This document shows positions 51,255 through 59,481 of a stretch of DNA of 64,000 nucleotides, piece after piece. Source of the DNA: Methylomonas sp. AM2-LC (GTDB lineage Bacteria; Pseudomonadota; Gammaproteobacteria; Methylococcales; Methylomonadaceae); assembly GCF_039904985.1 (NCBI RefSeq), contig NZ_CP157005.1, forward strand, positions 1,984,001-2,048,000. Reading direction: 5' to 3'. Every line of letters begins with the position of its first letter. The stretch's first letter is position 1. Made by a program: the position numbers and the translations under genes. The notes under the pieces are model-generated. The model was not told where the DNA came from and did no database searches. It saw only the letters and a program-made list of their open reading frames with translations.

Positions 51255-51803
51255 TTAGATTTTACCGTCCAAGCCCATTTGGAAATACTTGTGAGTAATT
51301 GTCTCTTGATTTTCCAATAACCAATCGATATCAGGCTGGTTATTCATTGCTTTGTGGATGGCTGTTGCCATGGCTTTACGGTGAATATCAAAAAGGATTT
51401 TATGGTCCAGGTTATCGTCTGTGGTCACGCTTGGATTAAGCCAAACCGAGACAATAATGCCCAAATCGTTGGCCTTTTCTTTTGGAATGTCACCCGCCCG
51501 AACGGCATCCAAAACCCCATTGGCAATGGCGGCTTGCACAGTACCCATCAGAATATTGGTGTAGCGGGTACTATTAACGGTAACCTTACTCACCATTAAC
51601 GTCACCGGCCTAACCTGTATATCGGTATTTAATATGGCAAAAACCCGAGTGTGGCCTTTGACTTGACCGCCGGTCAGCGAAGCAATTGCCGTACCCACAG
51701 GCCCATCCAGTTCGCCAATAATCACCTCAGGTTCTGCGGCGGTACCAGGAGGCCCACCAGCAACCAAAGCTTCTCCGGTACGCATCACGATTCTTTCTCT
51801 CAT
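51255..51803 (-). CDS. Formaldehyde-activating enzyme homolog (Fae-like), divergent active site
   Basis: This encodes 182 residues. It aligns along its length with Fae: GEALVAGG, VIIGELDGPVGTAIASLTGG, RPVTLMVSKVTVNS, MGTVQAAIANGVLDAVRAGD and IIVSVWLNPS. Fae condenses formaldehyde with tetrahydromethanopterin in methylotrophs. True Fae has a conserved His in the stretch after GE-x-L-V-G (NEVAHIDLIIG type). Here that place reads PGTAAEPEVIIG, two residues longer and without His. The protein is therefore more likely a Fae paralog (Fae2/Fae3-like) of unproven function. No other C1 genes are adjacent. The start has AGAGGAAT upstream. Confidence 0.9.
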   Translation of the reverse strand: MRERIVMRTGEALVAGGPPGTAAEPEVIIGELDGPVGTAIASLTGGQVKGHTRVFAILNTDIQVRPVTLMVSKVTVNSTRYTNILMGTVQAAIANGVLDAVRAGDIPKEKANDLGIIVSVWLNPSVTTDDNLDHKILFDIHRKAMATAIHKAMNNQPDIDWLLENQETITHKYFQMGLDGKI

Positions 51804-52570
51804 TGTGGATTCCTCTTAAGGTAAAAAACGGTTGGGAAAATGACCCTATCATGTTCAGGTAGCATAACATGGAGTAAGGTTCAGGTCATTTTGACGCTAA
51901 TCTAGACATCAATCTTGGCACCAACAGCTATCAGGCGTACTTATAAGGCGCGGCAATGGTACAAATCGACAAATTCAATTGCTATAGAAACAAGCACGAT
52001 GTTATTAGCGGGTTTAATCAAAATAATAAAGTTTCCTATATCAGCATAACCTAACCTGATTACCTATAATCTTTAGCAACTTCAATTATTAGCCATCGAA
52101 ACTGTAATTCCGGCATGAACCTACCAGGATCCAGGGTGTAGGCTGGGTTGAATAAAAATGACTTGAAAAGTGCGATAGCGAAACCCAGCTTCGAAGCTTA
52201 CGTATGCCCGATTCCTGTTGGTATGACTGTTTAGCTGAAGCTTGTGAGTAATCAGGTAACCTAATGGAAATTGAAAATCGCGTGATCAACTTTTCACTAC
52301 AAACACCGAACTTAGGTCAAGTTTAGTAATCCGCTCAACGGCAAACAGAACATCAAATCGAGATCAGTGTTGCCGGTGTCAGGTATATCTGGTTAGAGAG
52401 AAGATGAATACTACCGTATTAAGGATATACCAAGCAATACACTGCCTTTATCGCTCATAAGCCGACGTAACCTAATGTTTTTCATTAAGTTTATAGAAAA
52501 CCGCCTAAAATAAAACCAGCAAGCTTGTAACCGAAAAGCGCACAGTTTCGTCCCCCCATGCGCTTTAGGT
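51804..52570. other. 767-base gap with REP-like hairpin and dispersed 23-bp repeat
   Basis: A REP-like hairpin (GCTGGGTT at 52142-52149, AACCCAGC at 52182-52189) is followed by a copy of a short dispersed repeat, GAAGCTTGTGAGTAATCAGG (52237-52259), also found at 47492, 58724 (minus) and 58861. No convincing gene is present: the frames are short and lack ribosome-binding sites. Confidence 0.5.
52535..52566 (-). terminator. Terminator-like hairpin after the ferritin-like gene
   Basis: AAAGCGCA and TGCGCTTT pair over eight bases with a 16-base loop. On the minus strand a short T run follows. It lies directly past the stop of the gene at 52571. Confidence 0.55.
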
Positions 52571-53131
52571 TTATATGCCTTCTAAAAGCGAGGCAAGATC
52601 GTCCGCATGTTCTTCCTCACTGGCCAGTATATCCTTGAGCATAATCTGTGTCGTAGAATCATGCTCAGCCATATAGGCTATTATTTTCTGGTAACTTTCG
52701 ATAGCTATCCTTTCGGCAATAAGATCTTCCTTGATCATCGCTTTAAGCGTATCACCCTCGATGTATTCAGCGTGGCTACGCTCGCTCAATCCGTCTGGAG
52801 AAAAATTGGGTTCACCGCCCAATTGGACAATGCGTTTTGCCAAACGATCTGCATGGAGCATTTCTTCATTGGCGTGTGCCAGAAACTCGTTTTTTACCGG
52901 TTCGGAATGTATTCCCTTTGCCATAAAGTAATGACGTTTGTAACGTAGAACACAGATTAATTCAGTGGCAAGTGCTTCATTTAAAAGCCTGATGACTTCT
53001 TTTCGGTCTGCTGAGTAGCCTTTTGTAACAGCACCGTTCTCGATATTATGGCGGGCATGCTTGCGCAAGCTCTTAATGTCCAATAGAACCGATTCATTAT
53101 CAATGGAAGTTTCGTTTGTAGAGGTATTCAT
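52571..53131 (-). CDS. Ferritin-like / bacterioferritin-family protein
   Basis: This encodes 186 residues. The ATG at 53131 (MNTSTNETS) has an AGG site close by. The longer frame to 53197 adds an unlikely leader. Helical segments carry paired diiron motifs: LNEALATELICVLRYKRH, then FLAHANEEMLHADRLAKRI (E-x-x-H), and LIAERIAIESYQKI with LASEEEHADDLASLL (E-x-x-H). This is the bacterioferritin/ferritin-like pattern. It would bind iron or act in oxidative protection in the cytosol. An N-terminal extension of about 30 residues precedes the bundle. It is transcribed alone. Confidence 0.9.
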   Translation of the reverse strand: MNTSTNETSIDNESVLLDIKSLRKHARHNIENGAVTKGYSADRKEVIRLLNEALATELICVLRYKRHYFMAKGIHSEPVKNEFLAHANEEMLHADRLAKRIVQLGGEPNFSPDGLSERSHAEYIEGDTLKAMIKEDLIAERIAIESYQKIIAYMAEHDSTTQIMLKDILASEEEHADDLASLLEGI

Positions 53132-53274
53132 TTTTTTACCTGGTGGTGTTTTGTAATTGATGGGGTAGTCTACTGACAGAAAATCGAAGTCCTGCAATCA
53201 GTAGTTCTAGAGTGGCATGGTGATCAAAGCCTATAATTGCGTAATTTTCGTGCTTCGTATTGAATCAAAGATGT

Positions 53275-53421
53275 TTAAGCCGCTAGGGTAGATGCCTCTG
53301 TTGAGTGAATATCCTCTGCTTTAGCATGCATGAAAATGTCTTTCGCTTTAGTCCGTTCATCATTGTCAGTTGTACGGACAAAAATCAAAGCGCTTCCCAT
53401 TTTGATTTTGCCTTCATAGCG
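53275..53421 (-). pseudogene. C-terminal fragment of a general-stress-type protein
   Basis: An open minus-strand frame of 48 codons reads YEGKIKMGSALIFVRTTDND, then ERTKAKDIFMHAKAEDIHST and EASTLAA before its stop. The pattern x-A-x-I-F-x-x-A-x-A-E-D-I matches the repeat end of general stress (YflT-like) proteins. There is an in-frame stop directly upstream and no start with a ribosome-binding site, so only the C-terminal piece remains. Confidence 0.5.
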
Positions 53422-53517
53422 TTAAGGTAAACATAGCTAACGATAAGCGTGTTGGCATAGTAGCCCTCCTCAAGATTCAAGATAATCCCTAGCATCCATG
53501 TCGGCTATAAGCTACTT

Positions 53518-53636
53518 ACAAAAACTCAGTATGCACTACATCGACTAGTCCGTTCTTGGTGAGCCAAGTCGAACCATGAACGGACTAACCGATCCGACGT
53601 AAAAAACACAGACTGAATTATTGCTAAGCGCTTATT
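53518..53636 (+). repeat. Direct repeat A of a 118-bp pair (partner at 57543-57660)
   Basis: This block is about 88 percent identical to 57543-57660. It contains the inverted repeat CTAGTCCGTTC...GAACGGACTAG around GTGAGCC, a sequence type frequent as an intergenic repeat in related genomes. The two copies bracket the stretch with the PQQ dehydrogenase, copper-storage and CsbD genes. Confidence 0.85.
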
Positions 53637-53654
53637 TAAGATACTGGATGCACT

Positions 53655-53710
53655 AAACTAAGTCTGTACGTCATCACACATATATAGGTGATGACGTACA
53701 GACTTAGTTT
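53655..53710. repeat. Perfect 23-bp inverted repeat with 10-base loop
   Basis: The arms 53655-53677 and 53688-53710 are exact reverse complements (they contain AAGTCTGTACGTCATCAC and its complement), with loop ACATATATAG. A perfect 23-bp hairpin is rare by chance. It lies between the ferritin-like gene and the PQQ dehydrogenase gene. It lacks a T run, so it is not an obvious terminator. It could be an element end pair or a strong cruciform. Confidence 0.85.
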
Positions 53711-53929
53711 ACGCCTCTAGATATATTTAAAAGACATTCATAGGTATTTAATGGGGTAATTAATATGGTCAACTGCTGGGTTGTCCAACTATGCAATGTA
53801 CGATTCCGTACAGACTGAGACTGATATAGCGGATAAATTATTTTTTACTGCTTTTGGCTCGGTAGCTCTAGCTCAGACGTTCGATGAGGGTCTCGCCAAG
53901 TTGACCGTCTTCCACCTTAATCGAGATTT

Positions 53930-55336
53930 ATGATCATGTATCCAACAAACTCATTGTTAGTCGCCTTGGTCGGGATAGCAATAACGGCCTGTGGTGACGT
54001 TGCACAATTACCGGTTTCTTCCGGCGTTGGCCCACACCCGCAATTGCCTCCACCTAACCCAACATTAATTTCAACTATTAATATTGCCACCGCCAAGGGT
54101 TGGCCTGTTGATGGAAAACCCTTGGCAGCAGCAGGACTGACAGTAAACAAATTTGCGGGTGAACTTGATCATCCGCGTTGGCTTTATGTGCTACCCAACG
54201 GCGATGTATTAGTGGCCGAAACCAATGCTCCACCGAAACCGGAGGATGGAACCGGCATTAAGGGTTGGATCATGAAGTGGGTGATGAAAAAAGCAGGTGC
54301 GGGTGTTGCTAGCGCTAATCGCATTACACTACTTCGCGATATTGATAGCGACGGAGTCGCTGAAACGCGGTCAGTGTTTATCGAAGGGCTTAACTCACCG
54401 TTTGGTATGGCGCTGGTGGGTAATGACTTCTACGTGGCTAACACGGATGCAATTATCAAATATCCCTATATACCAGGCCAACCCCATATTGATGCAACCG
54501 GAATTAAGGTGCTGGATTTACCCGCTGGCCTTATTAATCATCACTGGACAAAAAATTTGCTTAGCAACAAGGAGGGTTCGCGCCTGTATGTAACGGTAGG
54601 GTCGAATAGTAATGTCGCCGAGAACGGTATTTCGCAAGAGGACGGGCGAGCGTCTATTTGGGAATTTGATCTAAAACAAAAAACTCACCGTGTTTATGCC
54701 ACGGGTTTACGCAATCCAAATGGTTTAGCTTGGGGGGCGGATGGCGTAACGCTTTGGACAGTAGTTAACGAACGCGATGAACTGGGTAGCGATCTGGTGC
54801 CGGATTATCTGACTACGGTCGTTGACGGTGGCTTTTATGGTTGGCCATACAGTTATTTTGGCCAACAGGTGGATGAGCGTATCCAAGCACAGCGTCCCGA
54901 TTTGGTCGCCAAAGCCATTATGCCTGATTATGCACTCGGACCACACACAGCCTCACTCGGACTCGCTTATTCCAACAACAGTGCTTGGCCTACACCTTAT
55001 CTAAATGGCGTTTTCATCGGTCAACATGGGTCGTGGAACCGCAAGCCACGCAGCGGTTATCGGGTCATATTCATTCCATTTAGTAACGGTAAACCCATAG
55101 GCGATCCGCTTGAGGTACTGACTGGTTTTGTAAGTACCGATGATGAAGCTTTCGGCAGACCTGTGGGCGTTGCTATGCTTGATCGGCAAATCGCATTACT
55201 GGTTGCCGATGATGTAGGCAATATTATCTGGCGTGTTACTGCATCCAATCTAAATTCCCAAACATCTAAGATGCTAAAAACCGACACCTCCACTGGAGAA
55301 ATGTGTGAGCTACGCTCGGCATCCTTACCTATGTAG
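53930..55336 (+). CDS. PQQ-dependent sugar/sorbosone-dehydrogenase-like lipoprotein
   Basis: This encodes 468 residues. A short signal sequence ends in a lipobox (IAITAC, Cys21), so the protein is lipid-anchored in the periplasm. The body is a six-bladed beta-propeller of the soluble-glucose-dehydrogenase/sorbosone type: ELDHPRWLYVLPNGDVLVAE, GLNSPFGMALVGNDFYVAN, TGLRNPNGLAWG, VVDGGFYGWPYSYFG and FIGQHGSWNRKPRSGYRV. NPNGLA and GWPY are the conserved PQQ/Ca-site loops. It would oxidise an aldose or aldehyde with PQQ. The true substrate is unknown. The first of two closely spaced ATGs (53930, 53936) is used. It is monocistronic. Confidence 0.92.
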   Translation: MIMYPTNSLLVALVGIAITACGDVAQLPVSSGVGPHPQLPPPNPTLISTINIATAKGWPVDGKPLAAAGLTVNKFAGELDHPRWLYVLPNGDVLVAETNAPPKPEDGTGIKGWIMKWVMKKAGAGVASANRITLLRDIDSDGVAETRSVFIEGLNSPFGMALVGNDFYVANTDAIIKYPYIPGQPHIDATGIKVLDLPAGLINHHWTKNLLSNKEGSRLYVTVGSNSNVAENGISQEDGRASIWEFDLKQKTHRVYATGLRNPNGLAWGADGVTLWTVVNERDELGSDLVPDYLTTVVDGGFYGWPYSYFGQQVDERIQAQRPDLVAKAIMPDYALGPHTASLGLAYSNNSAWPTPYLNGVFIGQHGSWNRKPRSGYRVIFIPFSNGKPIGDPLEVLTGFVSTDDEAFGRPVGVAMLDRQIALLVADDVGNIIWRVTASNLNSQTSKMLKTDTSTGEMCELRSASLPM

Positions 55337-55480
55337 GATACCGTACCGATTGGCACGGAATTTATAACTAGAATGCTTATAGCGTTACGTTCCATACTTG
55401 AGTATTAATTTAAATCTTGATTGTTGCTCAGTAAATTTATCAATTTTTTATCAAACTTAATTAATATACTGGGGAATTTC

Positions 55481-55861
55481 ATGAACCATTTGGATCACAA
55501 TAAACATTGTATGCAATCTTGTATAGAAGCTTGTAGCCATTGCCATCAGGTTTGTTTACAAACTGCTTTGGGTCACTGCCTAAATACTGGCGGTAAGCAT
55601 GTAGAGGCAGAACATTTCCGTCTAATGATGAGCTGTGCCGAAATTTGCCAAGCCTCGGCTAACTCCCAACTGGGTAACTCTGTATTTCATCAGCGTATTT
55701 GCGAAGTTTGTGCTGAAATCTGTGAAGCCTGTGCGCTGAGTTGCGAAAAAATTGGTGGTATGGATGAATGTGTCAAGGCATGCCGTGACTGTGCGGCAAG
55801 TTGTCGGCATATGGCAAGTTACACACTTGAAGATAATGGTAGTTGCGCAAATAAAGTCTGA
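55481..55861 (+). CDS. Four-helix bundle copper-storage protein (Csp3-like)
   Basis: This encodes 126 residues. The ATG at 55481 (MNHLDHNKHCMQSC) has GGGGAA upstream. A TTG-started longer frame is not convincing. There are about 18 Cys, mostly in C-x3-C and C-x2-C spacing along helices (CIEACSHCHQVC, CEVCAEICEACALSC, CVKACRDCAASC), with His residues interspersed. This is the four-helix Cys-lined tube of Csp-family proteins, which store many Cu(I) ions. There is no Tat or Sec signal, so it is a cytosolic Csp3-type. In methanotrophs copper storage supports particulate methane monooxygenase supply. It stands alone downstream of the PQQ dehydrogenase. Confidence 0.93.
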   Translation: MNHLDHNKHCMQSCIEACSHCHQVCLQTALGHCLNTGGKHVEAEHFRLMMSCAEICQASANSQLGNSVFHQRICEVCAEICEACALSCEKIGGMDECVKACRDCAASCRHMASYTLEDNGSCANKV

Positions 55862-56030
55862 GTAAAAGACAGCGATTTAGCAGATAAGAAATACGTTAAG
55901 CGTGTTAATGCGTCTACCTCGGGTGTCAATGGCTAAATAGCACTCAACCATGAAAAATGCGAACAATGTTGGTGCCGATGATAAATGGGCACCTCTTGAA
56001 AAAGTTGAATTATAGCTGTAGAAATGGATA

Positions 56031-56059
56031 GAAACCCTAACAGTATGCCTTAGGGTTTC
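56031..56059. terminator. Bidirectional hairpin between converging genes
   Basis: GAAACCCTAA and TTAGGGTTTC pair perfectly over ten bases with a nine-base loop, between the Csp-like gene and the minus-strand gene at 56092. T runs are short, so efficiency is uncertain. Confidence 0.6.
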
Positions 56060-56091
56060 TAACAAATTGACATACTATACGGTTTTAAGGC

Positions 56092-56538
56092 TTATGCCGC
56101 TTTCGCCGTGTCTAAAAGTTGATCTAAAGTACGTATATTGGCTTGATTGGAAACCAATAATTTGCTTTCAATCAAAGTGCGAATATCAACAGATAACTCT
56201 GTATCCAAAAGCGCTTTTTCATAATCATCGGCCCCATTTTTTTCACCTTCTTGCAAGACTTTTAGTGTCGCACTATTACCCAGTAATTTGGCGCCGTCTA
56301 CCACTATTTGTGCCCAACTACCCCATACGCCGGAGTCTTCGGAAGGTGTTCCTCCCAATTGATTTATTAGCGCTTGTATACTGGAGACTGCCTCTTTATG
56401 TTCATAAAAAATAGGGGATAAATATTCAGAATTGCCAAGATCGGCATTTTCCTTTAGTTTATCCAAAGCCTGTTGATACGTTTCTGTTGCTGATAATTCA
56501 TCTTTCAGAAATTTGTTAAGTAATTCAATGTTATGCAT
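56092..56538 (-). CDS. DUF2383 ferritin-like four-helix protein (PA2169-like)
   Basis: This encodes 148 residues, the family's normal size. The helices LLNKFLKDELSATETYQQAL, PIFYEHKEAVSSIQALINQL, ATLKVLQEGEKNGADDYEKA and the closing LIESKLLVSNQANIRTLDQL fit DUF2383, a ferritin-like fold with E-x-x-Y and E-x-x-x-x-H positions. It is known as a conserved stress-related protein without a settled reaction. It is the first of several small stress-type genes on the minus strand. A weak site precedes the ATG. Confidence 0.88.
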   Translation of the reverse strand: MHNIELLNKFLKDELSATETYQQALDKLKENADLGNSEYLSPIFYEHKEAVSSIQALINQLGGTPSEDSGVWGSWAQIVVDGAKLLGNSATLKVLQEGEKNGADDYEKALLDTELSVDIRTLIESKLLVSNQANIRTLDQLLDTAKAA

Positions 56539-56765
56539 AATAAAACTCCAATAGTGTAATATTTGATTAACTGAAGTCGCCTCGGTTAATACCGTCGATA
56601 CTCAGAGCGCTCTGTATAAATGAAGGAGACATGAATTATTACGATTAAGCCGCTATGCGCGAGTTCTCGTCTTATTCAAAAGTATCTCTGTTGATTATCT
56701 TGGTAATATAAATCTAATCCATATAGTTACGAATTTTTGGCTGGTGCAAACTAACGCAGAGCTTG

Positions 56766-56915
56766 CTATGATATTCGTCTACCCTGAATAAATCCTACCA
56801 AAAGCATAATAAGAGCGATGACTAATAATACATGAATGAATCCACCCAGGCTGTACGCGGAAACCAAACCGAGAGCCCAGAGAATAATTAAGATGATTGC
56901 AATAGTTTGAATCAT
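56766..56915 (-). CDS. Lmo0937-family small membrane protein (49 residues)
   Basis: The ATG at 56915 has a GGAG site eight bases upstream. The product, MIQTIAIILIILWALGLVSA followed by YSLGGFIHVLLVIALIMLLV and GFIQGRRIS, has two membrane helices and the Y-S-L-G-G-F-I-H centre that marks this family. It is found near CsbD and stress genes in many bacteria. The function is unknown. It lies between the DUF2383 and CsbD genes on the same strand, which fits a stress cluster. Confidence 0.85.
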   Translation of the reverse strand: MIQTIAIILIILWALGLVSAYSLGGFIHVLLVIALIMLLVGFIQGRRIS

Positions 56916-57121
56916 TTGTGCTGCTCCATAAAAGACTGCTGAATGATAGATAAATTCAACAATAATTAGTTTATTTAATAAAACTTCAAGGTGTTAAATA
57001 TATTAACCCATTAGTTTTATAGTCATTTTAGGTTCTAACCTAATTTTGTTAATCGAATAATTTTATTGCAACAGGTTAGCCTATTCTGTTTAGCCTGAAC
57101 CGCGTCGCAAAATTCGACTGA

Positions 57122-57304
57122 TTAATCGTCAAGATTATTTTTAATAGTATGCTTAATATCACCAAATACAGCCTGAAGTTTACCCGTATTTATTTGGACA
57201 TTACCTTCTGCTTTCATTTCGTTATCACCGAATAACTTACCGACAACCTCTTTGACTTTACCTTTAGATTCTTCTACCCGGCCTTTTAATTGGTCTTTAT
57301 TCAT
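57122..57304 (-). CDS. CsbD-family stress protein
   Basis: This encodes 60 residues. MNKDQLKGRVEESKGKVKEV and VGKLFGDNEMKAEGNVQINT match the CsbD pattern (W/L-K-G-x-x-x-x-x-x-G-K-x-K-E, then a G-x-x-x-x-K-x-x-G repeat). CsbD proteins are small, helical, strongly induced by general stress, and of unknown mechanism. A GGAGAAAT site precedes the ATG. Confidence 0.95.
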   Translation of the reverse strand: MNKDQLKGRVEESKGKVKEVVGKLFGDNEMKAEGNVQINTGKLQAVFGDIKHTIKNNLDD

Positions 57305-57542
57305 GTTATTTCTCCTGATAGTTAATTTAATTATGAATGAGACTGATGTGTTTCATCGCTCATCTTTTACAATACATTCAGAATTAAACAGACTCTGTTC
57401 GTCATCGAACATAATAGGAATTTTTTGATGAAAAAAGTCATTAAACAATTCATATATCGACTCCTGCATGTTTGCTGATTGCATTCTGCAAACAATTACA
57501 AATCTGTTGTAAAATTTTCGATACAGATCACTTAAGCCGCTG

Positions 57543-57660
57543 ACAAAACTCAATATGCACACCATCGGCTAGTCCGTTCGTGGTGAGCCTAGTCGAACCA
57601 TGAACGGACTAGCCGATCCGACGTAAAAAATACAGACTGATTGATTGCTAAGCGCTTATT
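57543..57660 (+). repeat. Direct repeat B of the 118-bp pair
   Basis: This is the partner of 53518-53636. It contains a longer perfect hairpin (ATCGGCTAGTCCGTTC paired with its complement across GTGGTGAGCC...CAT). In the 57305-57753 gap I see no other supported feature. A 70-codon minus-strand frame ending at 57353 starts inside this repeat and is not credible. Confidence 0.85.
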
Positions 57661-57753
57661 ATCTGTCGCTCGCTTAGCGACTATATGTTTTTCTCGCAGG
57701 TTACTGATAGAATCTCAATCGAGAAAACAAATAAAATAATTTATTGGTTCAGT

Positions 57754-58035
57754 TTATTTCGCACAATGGCTATGGGCGACATTAAAATCGACTTTCGCAA
57801 TGGATTCCTTGTCCATGCAAAGCCAATACGATGCTGGTTTCAACTCTGTCTTGCACGAAGCAGACAGCGGTGCCGCAGACGTTTTGCTAGTCCCATTGGC
57901 GGCTTCCTGCTGCTCGAAGCGCTCAGTAGCACGTAAACAGGTGGTGAAGGCTTCGCTTGGCTTTGGTGCTTCTTCGGCCTTACAAACCATAGGCAAAGTC
58001 ATGATTAAAATTAATCCAGTAACTAAATTACGCAT
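57754..58035 (-). CDS. Small secreted Cys-containing protein
   Basis: This encodes 93 residues. An AGAGGAG site lies just upstream of the ATG. The signal peptide LVTGLILIMTLPMVCKAEEA is cleaved near residue 20. The mature part has four Cys (FTTCLRATERFEQQ, SASCKTELKP, YWLCMDKES, SHCAK), probably as two disulfides, a periplasmic arrangement. No family is recognised. It neighbours the EF-hand gene on the same strand, 161 bases away. Confidence 0.75.
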   Translation of the reverse strand: MRNLVTGLILIMTLPMVCKAEEAPKPSEAFTTCLRATERFEQQEAANGTSKTSAAPLSASCKTELKPASYWLCMDKESIAKVDFNVAHSHCAK

Positions 58036-58196
58036 GTTAAAACTCCTCTAAGAACGTGTTTCAAATAAAACGATTGGTACTGCCTAGACGTTTACATGGG
58101 TTGAAACGTATGGGGAATCAGGAAGTATTTAAATAAATACAAGCGCCTAAAGGGTAGGGCGCTATGCCTTTATTTGCAGATTTCGTACTAAACTTG

Positions 58197-58571
58197 CTAC
58201 TTAACTTCCCCTTCCCGTTTGGTCTCCATTTCCAGATTTTGATATTCGTGCTGTTCGAGTTTGCCGTTATGACCAGCGTCTACTTTGTCAAATAGCTGCA
58301 ATAAAGAGGGGTGATTTTGCAATTCATCTTTAGTAACATAGTGGTCCCCATTGCTATCAGCTTGGGAAAATGTGGGTAAATTGCCATTCCCATCAGCTAG
58401 TTTTTTTTCTGTTTCGATTTTAGAGTTTTGATTGACTGGGTTTGAGCTTTCAGCCCATGTAGGATTGATAATCGTACTGATACCAATACCTATGATGCCT
58501 GCAACCCATATCATTTTAAAGGCCTGATTTGGGTTATGAAATATTTTAGGTGTGTTTGTTTTAGTTTTCAT
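58197..58571 (-). CDS. Exported EF-hand protein
   Basis: This encodes 124 residues. An N-terminal hydrophobic helix (FKMIWVAGIIGIGISTIINP) serves as signal or anchor, followed by a Ser/Asn-rich linker. Two EF-hand loops are visible: DSNGDHYVTKDEL (full Ca-binding pattern, D-x-N-x-D-x-x-x-x-x-x-E) and DAGHNGKLEQHEY (weaker). It would bind Ca in the periplasm. The role is unknown. Confidence 0.85.
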   Translation of the reverse strand: MKTKTNTPKIFHNPNQAFKMIWVAGIIGIGISTIINPTWAESSNPVNQNSKIETEKKLADGNGNLPTFSQADSNGDHYVTKDELQNHPSLLQLFDKVDAGHNGKLEQHEYQNLEMETKREGEVK

Positions 58572-59481
58572 AATAGTAATACTCGGTGATGGTTTCGTAA
58601 GTTGTTTTGTATAGTTAAATTTGTATTGCTTGATTAAGCATATGTACTTTTATTTTTCTTTAAAAAGTATCTAAATTAGATTTTTATGAATGATATTATT
58701 AAAATAACGTCCACTTACTATCGCCTGATTACCCATAAGCTTCAGCACATATCAACAGAGGGGTGGTCAGCCATTCCAATTTTGCTGGAATGCCTCGTTG
58801 CAAAATCCTGGATGGTCATCACTTCAAGTTTGTCGGTTACTTCTATTTGATGACAGGGGCGAGGCTTATAGGTAATCGGGTAAGATTAAGAATAGACTTA
58901 TGCTTAGCTTTGAATCTACAGCAAAATGTGTAGAGTGTCCGTTCGATGACGAACATATGATTTAACCGTCAAGTAAAGCGTATCTAGTTAAAATGTATAT
59001 ATAACCAGCAGATTTTTTTGCGGAAAGTAACCCGGTAAAACTCTGGCAAAATCATTTTATGGAAGAGTTTGCCGGTACCACTGGTTTGTGGTGACATCGC
59101 TTTCGTTTTGGTGTGATCAATGTCATTGATAGCCAACTAAAGCTGATAATCGTGTTGATCCACTTTACCGCCATACTCGGTTTCCCGATCAGTCCATTTA
59201 AAAGGTTAGTGTTAAATTAAATTAAAATTCAACCGGTTTCCTTTTCTTTGTTTTGCAATAACGGCGTTTTACAATGAGAATTAATGGAGTCAATGTGATT
59301 TCAAGTGTGGTTTTTATAATAACAATGAATTATATAAATGGACAATAGTTGGTTACTATAGTTAATGGCGTTGGTTTTGCATTTCATCACCATCGTATAG
59401 TGCCTCCAAAGCATGTACGGGGTAAAAATTCGGTACCCTTAGACAGATTTTAGAGTATCCCTAAAGTTAGTACTTGTCGTA
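58572..59481. other. 910-base gap with short dispersed repeats, no recognised gene
   Basis: It contains two copies of the dispersed GAGGCTTRTRGGTAATC repeat in opposite orientation (58724-58744 minus and 58861-58882 plus). No frame with a ribosome-binding site or a recognisable product was found. It may hold the remnants of deleted genes. Confidence 0.45.
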
